This document shows positions 33,916 through 46,671 of a DNA stretch of 64,000 nucleotides, piece after piece. The DNA comes from Umbilicaria muhlenbergii. Lineage: Eukaryota; Ascomycota; Lecanoromycetes; Umbilicariales; Umbilicariaceae. Where the stretch lies: positions 6,380,495 through 6,444,494 of the forward strand of contig KK106982.1 of NCBI GenBank assembly GCA_000611775.1, given 5' to 3'. Each line of letters starts with the position of its first letter. Positions within the stretch are counted from its first letter, which is position 1. A program made the position numbers and the translations under genes. Under the pieces are notes generated by a model that saw only the letters and a program-made list of their open reading frames with translations, had not been told where the DNA came from and did no database searches.

Positions 33916-35714
33916 CAGTATTTCCCTTCTCATGGCGTCATCCTCAGTGTCAATTGACTTCAAATTCATCATTATAAACATCATCATGATGACCTGATAA
34001 ATGATTAGTCATGTAGAGTGAGGATGTGAAACTGTGTTAAGATAAGACTGATCACATGTCTTCACTTAATTGTGATGATATTACATCTGACAGTAAGCTC
34101 TTCTTCCTAACATAAACATTAAAATTAAAAGGTTTATTGTAAGTTTAAAACATTCTTCCCTTGTGTTTCTTCTTCATCATTTCTCTTATGACATGTTGTT
34201 GTATTTCTCATGACTTTTTCACAGCTCATTGAGTGACTTGATGACTTCATGATGTCATCTTCATTGCAGAGGTGTTCACCTTATGAAGAGAGTGTCATGA
34301 AGCTTGCAGCTCACAGTTTAACATTCTTATGATGTCATACTTCCTGTCATATATCATATGAATGCTAACATGATATATAAGCAATCAATAATTGAACTCT
34401 TGAACTCATAATCATGAACAATAATGAAGACCTGCCTTCATCAGGGAAGCCTGTCAATCTTTAAGCTTAATGTGATGAGGAGGGCTCTGAGTCAGAGTCA
34501 GTGAATAAAACTGTGATGATTGACACCTTCAAGAAGAGATGAGGAAACAGAGTGATAAAACTGACTATTCAACATCTGAAGAGGGTCAGGTGTTTACTTT
34601 TAAGTGATGTTTTCAACAGCAGTTCCTGCTCTGTGTGATGTCATGATAATACCTCACTGTCAGCGCGCATGCAACAGGGTCATCATCATGAGCATGTGAT
34701 TTAAGAGAACTTCAGTCACATGCTGTTAAGTACTGCTCACTGTGACTCTTGCAGAAGAGTTGAAGTTGATCAGTGCTTCATGTCACAAGTTAATTCAACC
34801 TGTGCTTGTTGCACATCATTTCACAACTTTCATGATTAATGCATGATGAAGCCTCTGATCATCACTGCTTCAATCTTTAAAAGCTCTGATGTTGTTGTTC
34901 TGCATGCGCATGCTTATGATGACAGGAGGGGTAATGACACACTGTAAATTTATCTTTTTTAATCCTCTTTCATTTTGTTTCATTTAGTATGAATATGATG
35001 TACTTGTCATACTTATGATATTTTGTCATATTATTGTATATACAACATTTTGTCATACTGCTGTACTGTTGCACTGTTGTACTATTAACATGTTAATTGT
35101 CATATAGCACTTGACAGCTGATCAATTCCTCATGCTGCTGCTTCTTATCAATCACTATTGACACCCTCTGCACTTTTTGCAGTCACTCCTCAACATGAGT
35201 TTCTTGACTCTTTTGAGGTCAAAATGTGTTAATTCAATAATTCTGAGAAGCTCATTCAAGCTCTTGCTGTCTTGCTGAAAAGCACTGCTCATGCTCTTTG
35301 CATCCTCAACACTCATCAATCTCATCATCATCAAGAGTACATTGAACTCTGTGAGCACTGATATGTTGAGGAGATGAGGTTGAAGGCTTCATTAAACAAT
35401 AATGAAGAAGAGTTTAAGACAGTGAAAGATAAGTAAATAAATGAAGATGACTTGACATAACACTGATGAGAAGTTAAGTGCAAGATGTTGATCTTAAATT
35501 CATTTTAATCTTCAAACCTGAAATGAAATGCTTCTGCACTTGAGTGTTCTCTGCAATGTGACATGTCTGTGATAATGTAATTCATGCAGTAATCTTATTA
35601 AAGATCCTGTTGTAGCATCATAGCATCATAGCCCCTGTCATACTTGTCATAAGGCACAGGCTTCATCATAGAAGATCAGGTTAACAAAGCTGATAAAGTT
35701 TTCAATTCTTAAGA

Positions 35715-35930
35715 CTCATGACTTTTGTGACAACTTCTCAATCAATCATGAAGGATCATGTCTTAAAGCTCATGACTTTTATGACAGCTTCTCAATCAAC
35801 CTTGAAGGATCACATCTTAAAGCTCATGACTTTTGCAACAGCTTCTCAATCAACCTTGAAGGATCATGTTTTAAGGCTCATAACTTTTGCAACAGCTTTT
35901 TAATCAACCTTGAAGAATCACATCTTAAGG
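35715..35930. repeat. 54-bp tandem repeat, four units
   Basis: Four diverged 54-bp units (18 codons) in copy 2 of family A. The same place in copy 3 (about 44,870-44,935) has one unit, so the expansion is specific to copy 2. Confidence 0.8.
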
Positions 35931-38900
35931 CTCATCTGAATTTTTGTTTGTCAGGGTTGTCAGCATGAAATTTTCACATTTTTATCTTTACATTGTGAAT
36001 GAAGTGTATTAATTCTCATGTGTCATCTCACACCTGATCTGTCAGCTTTCATTTAATGAGGTATTGAAGCCTGCTGTCATGAACATGATTATTCACAATT
36101 GCCTTGACTTCTCACTCATCATCTCAGTTGAGTAGTAGGTCTTTTCCTGTCAATGTAAAAAACACATGACATGTGCCTTGAAATGACTTCAATAGAGTGA
36201 TGTTGAATACATTATAAATGTTTCAATCCTCTGAGAGGTCAAGTTCATATGATGACTGACTTATCACACATCATATCATAAATGAGTTGAGCTTTTTTTA
36301 ATGCAGTTTCTTCATCTGCTTGTTCACTGACACATTCTTTTCATTGATCAGTATTAAATCACCTTCTTTGAATGTTATCTCTGTTTGGCATTGATTATAA
36401 TAATTTGCATATGTTTTATTAATCTGTCATAACTGCTTCTGAGCTGTTGCAATTTGATCTTGAAGCTGCTGTGCATCTGCATAAAGTCTTATTTATTCAT
36501 GTGAGTGTTGTATAAATGATCTACTTAAGCTCATCTGAGGGTCTCATCTTAAATTAAGCTGAAAGGGGCTCTTTTCTGTAGCAGCATGTATGAAGTTGTT
36601 GTATAAGAACTTCATGCAGAGTAAAAGCTTCACTCAGTCCTCTTGCTGCTCATTAACAAATATGTATAAATACACCTTCAGGGACTGATTCTGCCTCTTT
36701 ATTTGATCATCAGTTTGCAGGTGAAAAGTCATTGACATGTTATGATGACACTGCATGTGAAAGCAGAAGCTGATTCACTGCTCTGATGTAAATAATTTAT
36801 CTCTGTCTGTGATTAAGACTTCTGACACATCATGATGCTTAACTATGTCTTGAATAAACACTTCAATGAAGTCAGCAACTGACATTGTCTTCTGTATTAA
36901 AATATAATGAGTCATTTTGGTCAACTTATTGATTATGATAAGGATTGAATCTCATGTCATACTTTCATACATGCTGCTCAGTGGCAAATTCATAATGAAG
37001 TTCATTGTCACTGTATGTCACAGCTCAGTTGAGACTGACAATGAGTTTAATAATTTGTATGATTTATGATGAGCTGACTTCACCTTTTGACATTCAACAC
37101 AGTCATGACAGTAACATCATACATCTCTGACAGCATCAAGTCAGTCATAAGATCACTGCATTAATTTTGTAATTCTTAACTTCTTAAAATGGCCTGTAAA
37201 GACATCATTGTGAAATCAACTGATCACTGCATTGCAGAGAGTAGAATTCTGTGAAATGTAAATCTTACTGTTGTAGTATACAACATCCTCAATTTCCTCT
37301 CAATGTTTCATTATGTCAGGGAGTATTGTTGTCATATTTGTTATTTCTGACTCAGTCAAGTTGTTTTTATCCTTGAGAGGAGTAGTTAATCCCTGTCATA
37401 CTCATCATATCAAATCATCTTTCAACTGTTTGGTATGAATCATATGTTCAAGTTGTTTAATAGACATTCTTATATAAGCTGTTATCTCCTCACTTAGAGG
37501 TGAGTGAGTAGACATGAGCTGAAGCACTTCAACAGTGTCAGCAGAAGAAGTGTTATCCTTAATTTAAAAATTAATAAAAATGTGACTTGCATCATTATTC
37601 ATAATTACAGTGCTTGTTATGTTATCCTTGATTGAGTGCTGCTCAGATTTTGTATACTTAAGCTTTTTCATTCAGTCACGGCTTACTTCTTGAGCATATA
37701 GGTCATGAACTGCTGATGTTTCAGTCATACTGCTGACTTCAGTATTCATTGTATTAATATGTTCATCACGGTTTACTTCTTAAGCATGTAGGTCATGAAC
37801 TGCTGATGTTTCAGTCATGTTGTCAACTTCAGTATTCATCATATTAATATATTCATCACAGCTTGCTTCTTAAGCATGTAAGTCATGAACTGCTGATGTT
37901 TCAATTGTGCTGTTGACTTCAGTATTCATCATACTGATATTATTCATTGTGACAGATATGACATTCTTTTGTTATAACTTCTGTTATACTGAGTGTCTTG
38001 ACTGCAGCATCATTGCAGTAAGTGCATATAATTTCTCCTGCACTGACTTATAGTCCTTGCTTCCTAAATGAAAGGACTGTCACATTATTTCAGTGACAGT
38101 CAAGGTATTGACAGTCTTCAGCAGTTCATAATCAGGTCATCTTGACAGATCATCAGCAGAATTCTTCTTATCCTCTTGATATGTGATCTTAAAATCATAC
38201 TCAGTGAGCTTTTCAGCTCACTTGAGCTGCCTTCATGTGAGGTTTGAGGTAGTCATAAATCAAACAAGGTTTACATGATCAGTCAATATGATGATCAGGT
38301 GCTTAACACCTCAACAGTAATACTGTTAATGATGCATGACTTTCATGATGACAAGGAGCTCTTGCTCACTTATATCATATTGAGTCTCAGTATTTAGCAG
38401 CTTCTTGCTGTAGTAAATAATTAATAATCAGTGCAATTGACTGTCAACTTTGAAGCATTATGTCAAGATTTCACCAATTGTGAATTCAGAGGTGTTCATT
38501 TCAACCTTCATGAGTTTGTTTTCATCAAAATAATGTAGTAATGAAGCACTCATGAAGGTTTTCTTCAGAGCATTAAACACTTTCAATGTAACTTCTGAGA
38601 GTGAAAAAGAAGCAGGTATGATGTTTTCTTGTTGTAATTTTCCTCTGACTTACAGATTACATGCTGAATATTTTGTATTAAATTTTTACAATGAGGTCAA
38701 GCTGTTCTGCTTTCTTTTAATAACAGTCTGTTGAGACTGAAGAGGAGAGAGTGATGTATTCTCAGTCTTCTTTTTATTCTTTCCTGTTTTCAGAAGATTT
38801 AACAGTGATGCTGTAATTCATGAATAATCTCTTATAAACCTTCAGAAGAAGTTAATGAAGCTTAGAAAGACCTGCAATTCATGAACATTCTCTGAGGGTA

Positions 38901-39214
38901 GTCATTCTTTAACAGCGTGAATTCTTTCTGAATTCATATGTATACCTTCAGTATTGATCTTAAACCTCAGGAAGTTCACTTTCATTGCATTAAAAAAGCA
39001 TTTGCTGATCTTAAGATGAAGATCATGATGTCATAACACAGTTAATACTTGTCATACATGCTTCTCATGTTCAGATTCATCTTTGCTGAAGATCAGGATA
39101 TCATCTAGATAAATCATGCAGATTATATCAAAGAACTCATTAAAAGTCTTATCAATGAATGCCTGAAATGTAGCAGGAGCATTTATGAGACTGAAAGACA
39201 TGACAAGATATTTA

Positions 39215-39362
39215 AACAGGCTGAATCATGTTCAGAATGCTGTTTTTCACTCATCTTCACCCTTGATTCATATTCAATTATATGCATTAACAGGCTGAAT
39301 CATGTTCAGAATGCTGTTTTTCACTCATCTTCACCCTTGATTCATATTCAATTATATGCATT
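39215..39362. repeat. Identical 74-bp tandem duplication
   Basis: 39215-39288 and 39289-39362 are identical to my reading, although the surrounding element copies differ widely. The duplication therefore followed the hypermutation. Confidence 0.85.
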
Positions 39363-40400
39363 CTTGCAGTTCAACTTAATGAACTTCTTAACTCCTTGAA
39401 GATGATTCAACATGTCTGATATAAGTGATAATGAGTAGTGATTTTTAATGATAATATCATTCAAGTGTTTATAATCAATGACTAGTCATAAGCTGCTGTC
39501 TGATTTCAGTACAAACATAACAGGTGAAGCTGCAGGTGATATTAATTTACAGATTATGTCTGTCTTCATAACATCATCTAAATATACCTTCAGTACATTG
39601 AGCTCAGCCAGGGACATCAAGTATAACTTTTCAAATGAAGGTTGCTGCCTTGATTTCAAGTCAATGACATGATCATGTGAAGCTCTCTCAGGTAAAGACT
39701 GCTTCTCAGCTGCTTAAAATATGTCTGTGAAGTCATGATATTCAAGAGGTAGACTGTCATAAACATTGTCATACTTTTTGTTGTATCACAATGAGTTCAT
39801 CTGTAGGGTATATTTTTTCATATCAGTCACTAGGTCCGCCAGCCTTATAAAGCAGTCAGTAATGATGAGGTTGTTCATACATAAAACATTCTTCAACGTC
39901 TTCTTTTCACTAGTAATGAATATACAGCATGCAGTAGTATGTTTTGACTTTCTTCATAGGAATTTACCTGTATCATAGTAGTGATTTGAGTTTGCATGAA
40001 CTAGAAATGATAACCTGAGGACAAAAGGAGCTGATGTGTTGTCTTATGTGATAAAGAAACAATTGCTATAGTGATAAGATTAACTATTAATGTCATATGC
40101 TGTAATTATCAGTATGACAGACTCTGATAGCTCAACCACATTACCTCATGCATTACCTTGAGCCTCATAGGATTCAGTTGATAGAGACAGCTTATTGACA
40201 ACATCTCATGTGATTATATTGCCCTGGCTGCTGTTGTTGATAATATATGAATATTGTGGAGATTTGCTCATCATATCACTCATTGTCATTATGTGCAGTT
40301 CCACCTCTAGTTGCCTTGATATCAGGCGTGAGATATCATCAATAATCAGTAATGAAGCAAACTGAAGGTGATTCATGAGTCATTTATTCACATTAACTGC

Positions 40401-40917
40401 AGTGAAGATGAACATCAACATTTTCAAAGCACAAACTTGTCTTTTTTGTACAGCAGTGAGTTCTTCAGATATGATAATACTTTCAGTGTAAGAACTACTC
40501 ACTTTATTGATCTCTACAATTCTCTCATATAACATTTTGTCATAACTGCTGAGGTGTTAAAGTTCTATGTGTTGTAAGACTTTAAGTGCGAAGTTCTGAC
40601 TCTGAATAGTGAGAAGACACTGAAAATCAAGACAGAACATCAAAACTTGAGACTTATTTACACAATTAATAACTTTCTGAGTTCTTAAGATAAAAAGACA
40701 GGCAGAACTGCATATTTAAGAACTCAGACTGCTTTATAACTTTCTTATTTCAAGCTTCTTTATTCAACATCTCTGTCAAAAGTTAAGGTTGGGTACAAGC
40801 AATTACAGGGGGTTGGGTACAGTAAGGCTGAAATGGCTGAGAAGTACTGAGACTGTGATAAAATATACTCTGTCAGCCTTACTGTACCCACCTGAGTACA
40901 GGGTGAGAATTAAGGTT
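40401..40917. repeat. Foreign segment between two RT blocks, with a 17-bp inverted repeat
   Basis: This piece has no counterpart in copy 3. It contains a perfect 17-bp inverted repeat, GGGTACAGTAAGGCTGA at 40815-40831 with its complement at 40873-40889. From about 40,552 it looks like a small insertion or solo LTR, but I could not define ends or a target duplication. Confidence 0.5.
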
Positions 40918-42765
40918 AGATTTAACAGTGATGCTGCAATTCATGAATAATCTCTTATAAACCTTCAGAAGAAGTTAATGAAGCTTAAAAAAAAATACAA
41001 TTCATGAATGTTCTCTGAGAGTAGTCATTCTTCAACAGCGTGAATCCTTTCTGAACTCATATGTATGCCTTCAGTATTGATCTTAAACCTCAGGAAGTTC
41101 ACTTCTGTTGCATTAAAGAAGCATTTGCTGATCTTAAGATGAAGATCATGACATCATAATGCAGTTAATACTTGTCATACATGCTCCTCATGTTCAAATT
41201 CACCTTTGCTGAAGATCAGGATATCATCTAGATAAATCATGCAAATTATATCAAGAAACTTATTAAAAGCCTTATTAATGAAGGCCTGAAACATAGCAGG
41301 AGCATTTGTGAGACTGAAAAACATAACAAAATATTTAAACAGGTTGAATCATGTTCAAAACATTGTTTTTCACTCATCTTCACTCTTAATTTATATTCAA
41401 TTATATGCATTCTTGCAGTTCAACTTAGTGAACTTCTTAACTTCTTAAAGATGATTCAACATATTTAATATGAGTGGTAAAGAATAACAGTTCTTAATGG
41501 TAATATCATTTAATTATTTATAATTAATGATCAGTCACAGGCTTTTGTCTGAGTTAAGCATGAACATGACAGGTGAAGCTGCAGATGTTATTAATTTACA
41601 AATTATGTTTATCTTCATAACATCATCTAAATATACCTTCAGTACATTGAATTCAATTAAAGACATTAAGTATAACTTTCTGAATGAAGGTTACTGCCCT
41701 GATTTCAAGTTAATGACATGATCATGTGAACCTCTCTCAGGCAGAGACTGCTTCTCAATCACTTAAAATATGTTCACATACTCATGATATTCAGGTGATA
41801 ATGTGTTGTACACATCATTATCTTTGTCATACTGTAATGAGTTCATCTGAAGGGTATATTTTTTCATATCAGTCACTAGGTTCATCAGCTTTATAAAGCA
41901 GTCAGTAATGATGAGGTTGTTCATATGTAAAATATTTTTCAACATGTTCTTTTCACTGACAGTGAATATATGATATGCAGTAATATGTTTTAACTTCCTT
42001 CATAGAAATTTACTCATATTGTAGTAGTGATTTAAGTTTGCATGAACTAAAAATAATAACCTGAGGACAAAAGAAGCTGATGTGTTGTCTTATGTGATAA
42101 AGAAGTGATGATTATAATGATAAGATTAACTGTCAATGTTGTATGCTGTAATCATCAGTACAACAGACTTTGATAACTTAATTATATTATCTCATGCATT
42201 ACTTTGAGCTTCATAAGATTCTGTCAGCAGAGACAGTTTATTAACAACATCTTGTGTGATCATATTACCCTGACTGCTGTTGTTGATAATATATGAATAT
42301 CATGAGGATTTTTCTGTCATATTACTCATTGTTGTTATATGCAGTTTCACCTCTAGTTGCCCTGATATCAGACGTGAGATATCATCAATAATCAGTAGTG
42401 AGGCAAACTGAAGGTGATTCATGAGTCATTCATTCACATTAACTGTGATGAAGACAGCTGTAGATCATTCAGTCATATAATTATTTATTCAATGACTGAT
42501 GACTTCATATTTAATGCAGAGACCTGCTGATCTTCATGTATTCACTTCATTCCTTGAGATGAAATCTCCTTGTCAGTGTGAGGGGGTTGTAAATATTTAT
42601 GTCATCATCATAATTGCTCTTTCAGTGATTAATATATGATTGAGATTCTGACTCTGATTGTGATTACTTTCATGATAAGAACCTCATGAGTTGTTTTCTT
42701 TTTCACAGCTGAATTGAGTGAATTGAATGCAGATTGTTTATTATTTAATGAGGAATTCTTTTCTG

Positions 42766-43051
42766 TGTAAGAGGCGGGGTATATGACAGAGCATCATAAT
42801 GATGTTTAAACAGAGTGTTGTAAGCAATATAATCATGATGAGGTTAATGCAATGTTTATATGTCTTCTATTTGATGGCAAAACTGATCACTGAGGAAGCA
42901 GGTTTTCAAACCTCCTTGTGAAGAGTTTTCACTTGATGCCAAGATGCTACTCACTGAGTCATCATATAAGTGAGTTATAATGACATACTGTCATACTGTT
43001 GTACTGTTGTACTGTCATACTGTCATACTACTATATATGATGACCCTGACA
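42766..43051 (-). repeat. LTR-A, copy 3 (286 bp)
   Basis: TGTAAGAGG start and CCCTGACA end. It serves as the left (3') LTR of the copy-3 element. Confidence 0.8.
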
Positions 43052-45042
43052 CAGCATTCCCCTTCTCATGATGCCGTCCCTGATGTCAATTGACTTTAAA
43101 TTCATCATCATAAACATCATCATGATGACCTGATAAGTGGTTGATCATGTAGAGTGAAGGTGTGAAACTGCACTAAAGTAAGACTGATCACATGCTCTCA
43201 CTTAATTGTGATGATATCATGCCTGGCAGTAAGCTCTTCTTCTTAACATAAACATCAAAATTAAAATGTTTACTGTAAGTTCAAAACACCCTTCCCTTGT
43301 GTTTCTTCTTTGTCATCTCTCTTATGACATGTCATCATACTTCTCACAGCTTTTTCACAACTCATTGAGTGACTTGATGACTTCATGATGTCATCCTCAT
43401 TGCAGAGGTGTTCACCTCATGAAGAGAGCATCATGAAGCTTGCAGCTCACAGCTCAACATTCTTATAATGTCATACTTCTTGTCATATATTGTATGAATG
43501 CTAACATGATATATAGGCAATTAATAATTGAATTCTTAAACCCACAGCTGTGAACAACAGTGAAGACTCATCTTCATCAGGGAAGCCTGTTGATCTTCAG
43601 GCTCAGTGTGATGAGGAGGGCTCTGAGTCAGAGTTGATGAATGAAACTGTGATGATCAACACCTTCAGAAAGAGATGAGGAAACAGAGTGATAAAATTGA
43701 CTGTTTAACATCTGAAGAGGGTCAGGTGTCTACCTCTGAGTGACATCTTTGACAGTGATTTCTGCTTTATGTGATGTCATGATGATACCTCACTGCCAGT
43801 GCACGTGCAGCAGGGTCATCATCATGAGCATGTGATTTGAAAGAACCTCAGTCACATGCTGTCAAGTACTGTTCACTGTGACTCTTGCAGAAGAGCTGAA
43901 GTTGATCAGTGCTTCATGTTGCAGGTCAATTCAGCCTGCACTCATTACACATCACTCTGCAACCTTCATGATCAATGCATGATGAAGTCTTCAATCATCA
44001 CTGCCTCAGCCTCTGAGAGCTCTGATGTTGTTGTTTCATGTGCACATGCCTATGATGACAGGAGGGGTGATGACACACTGTAAGTTTATCTTTTCTAATT
44101 CCCTTTCATTTTGTTTCATTTAGTATGAATATGATGTACTTGTTGTACCTATGACATTTTGTCATACTGTCATACATACAACATTTTGTCATACTGTTGT
44201 ACATACAACATTTTGTTGTACTGCTGTACTGTTGCACTGTTGTACTATTAATATGCTAATTGTTGTATAGCGCTTGACAGCTGATCAATTCCTCACACTG
44301 CTGCCTCTTATCAGTCATTATTAATATTCTTCACACCCTCTGCAGCTGCTCCTCAACATGAGTTTCTTGACTCTCTTGAGGTCAAAATGTGTTAATTCAG
44401 TAGTCTTGAGAAGTTCATTCAGGCTCTTGCTGTCTTGCTGAAGAGCACTGCTCATGCTCTCTGCATCCTCAACACTCATTAATCTCATCATCATCAAGAG
44501 TATATTGAACTCTGTGAGCAGCGCCACATTGAGGAGATGAGGTCAGAGGCTTCATCAGACAGTGAAGAAGAATTTAAGATGACAGAAAACAAGTAGATAA
44601 ATGAAAGTAACTTGACATGACACTGATGAGGGGTTGAGTGCAAGGTGTTGATCTCAGGTTCATTTTGATCTTCAGACTTGAAATGAAATGCTTCTGCGCT
44701 TAAGTGTTCTCTGTGATGTGACATGTCTGTGATAATGTAGTTCATGCAGTAATCTTATTAAAGATCTCATCATAACATCATAGCATCATAACCTCTGTCA
44801 TACTTGTCATAGAGCACAGGCTCTGTCATAAGAGATCAGGTTAACAAAGCTGATAAAGTTTTCAGTTCTTAAGACTCATGACTTTTGTGACAGCTTTTTA
44901 ATTAATTTTGAAGAGTCATGTCTTAAGGCTTGCCTGAATTTCTGTTTCTCAAGGTTGTCAGCATGAAATTTTCACATTTTTGCCTTTATATTGTGAATGA
45001 AGTGTGTTGACTTTCATGTGTCATCTCACACCTGATTCATCA

Positions 45043-45274
45043 GCTTTCATTTAATGAAGTATTGAAGCCTGCTGTCATGAATGCAGTTATTCACAATTGC
45101 TTTGACTTCTCACTCATCATCTCAGTTGAGTAGTAGGTCTTTTCCTGTCAATGCAGAGGCTTTCATTTGATGAGGTATTGAAGCCTGCTGTCATGAACAT
45201 GATTATTCACAATTGCCTCAACTTCTCACTCATCATCTCAGTTGAGTAGTAGGTCTTTTCCTGTTAATGCAGAA
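45043..45274. repeat. 116-bp tandem duplication
   Basis: Two similar but diverged units, 45043-45158 and 45159-45274, inside copy 3. Copy 2 has a single unit at about 36,045, so this duplication is older than the 74-bp one but specific to copy 3. Confidence 0.8.
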
Positions 45275-46671
45275 AACACATGACATGTGCCTTGAAATGA
45301 CTTCAATAAAGTGACGTTGAATACATTATAGATGTTTTGATCCTCTGGGAAGTCAAGTTCATATGATGACTGATTTATCACACATCATATCATGAATGAG
45401 CTGAGCTTTTTTCAATGCAGTTTCTTCATCTGCTTATTCATTGACACATTCTTTTCATTAATCAGTACTAAATCACCTTCTTTGAATGTTATCTCTGTTC
45501 AGTGCTGATTATAATAGTTTGCATACATCTTGTTGACTTATTATAGCTGTTCATGAGCTGTTGCAATTTGATCTTGAAGCTGCTGTGCATCTGCATAAGG
45601 TCTTATTTGTTCATGTGAGTGCTGTATAAACAGCTTACTTAAGCTCATCTGAGGGTTTCACTTTAAGTTAAGCTGAAAGGGGCTCTTTCCTGTAGCAGCA
45701 TGTATGAAGTTGTTGTATGAGAACTTCATGCAGGGTAGAAGCTTCACTCAGTCCTCTTGCTGCTCATCAACAAATATGTATAAATACATCTTCAGGGACT
45801 GGTTCTGCCTCTCTGTTTGATCATCAGTTTGCGGGTGAAAAGCTGTTGACATGTTATGATGACATCACATGTGAAAGCAGAAGCTGATTCATTGCTTTAA
45901 TGTAAAAAGCTTGTCTCTGTCTGTGACTAGAACTTTTGACACATCATGATGCTTAATAATGTCCTGAATAAACACTTCAATGAAGTCAGCAACCAACATT
46001 GTCTTCTGTACAAGAATATAATGAGTCATTTTAATCAACTTATCAATTATGATGAGGATCAAATCTCATGTTGTACTTTCATATGTGCTGCTCAGTGGCA
46101 GGTCTGTAATGAAGTTCATTGTCATCATATGTCATGACACTTCTGAGACTGATAATGAGTTTAATAACCTGTATGATTTGTGATGAGCTGGCTTCACCTT
46201 TTAGCATTCAACACAGTCATGACAGTAACATCATACATCTTTGACAGCATCAGGTCAGTCATAAGATCACTGCATTAATTTTGTAATTCTTGACTTCCTG
46301 AAATGACCTGCAAAGACATCATCATGAAATCAACTGATCACTGCATTGCAGAGGGCAGGGTTCTGTGGAATGTAAATCTTATCATCATAATATATGACAT
46401 CCTCAATTTCCTCTCAATGTTTCATTATGTCAGGGAGTATTGTCATCATATTTGTCATTTCTGACTCAGTCAAGTTGTTTTTATCCTCAAGAGGGGTAGT
46501 TAATTCCTGTCATACTCATCATATCAAACTGTCTTTCAACTGTTCAGTATGAATTGTACATTCAAGTTGTTTAATAAACATTCTTGTATAAGCTGTTATC
46601 TCCTCACCTAGGGGTGAGTGAGCAGACATGAGCTGAAGCGCTTCAACAATGTCAGCAGAAAGAGTGCTATC

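Larger units (their letters stand above)
33638..42765 (-). mobile_element. Family-A LTR retrotransposon, copy 2, rearranged
   Basis: Fossil. It begins with LTR-A2 and shows the same block order as copy 3 up to the RT region, including integrase-like sequence near 36,700. The RT-containing block is present twice (about 38,796-40,400 and 40,918-42,450), separated by about 500 bp of unrelated sequence. Its right end stops where LTR-A3 begins, about 1.1 kb short of the equivalent end of copy 3. Heavily broken, with no usable reading frame. Confidence 0.65.

Noticed and set aside
35155-35358. Short minus ORFs in the AT-rich block (also 44321-44527, 44494-44745, 54206-54493)
   Set aside because: They are short surviving pieces of broken element sequence; nothing supports them as separate genes.
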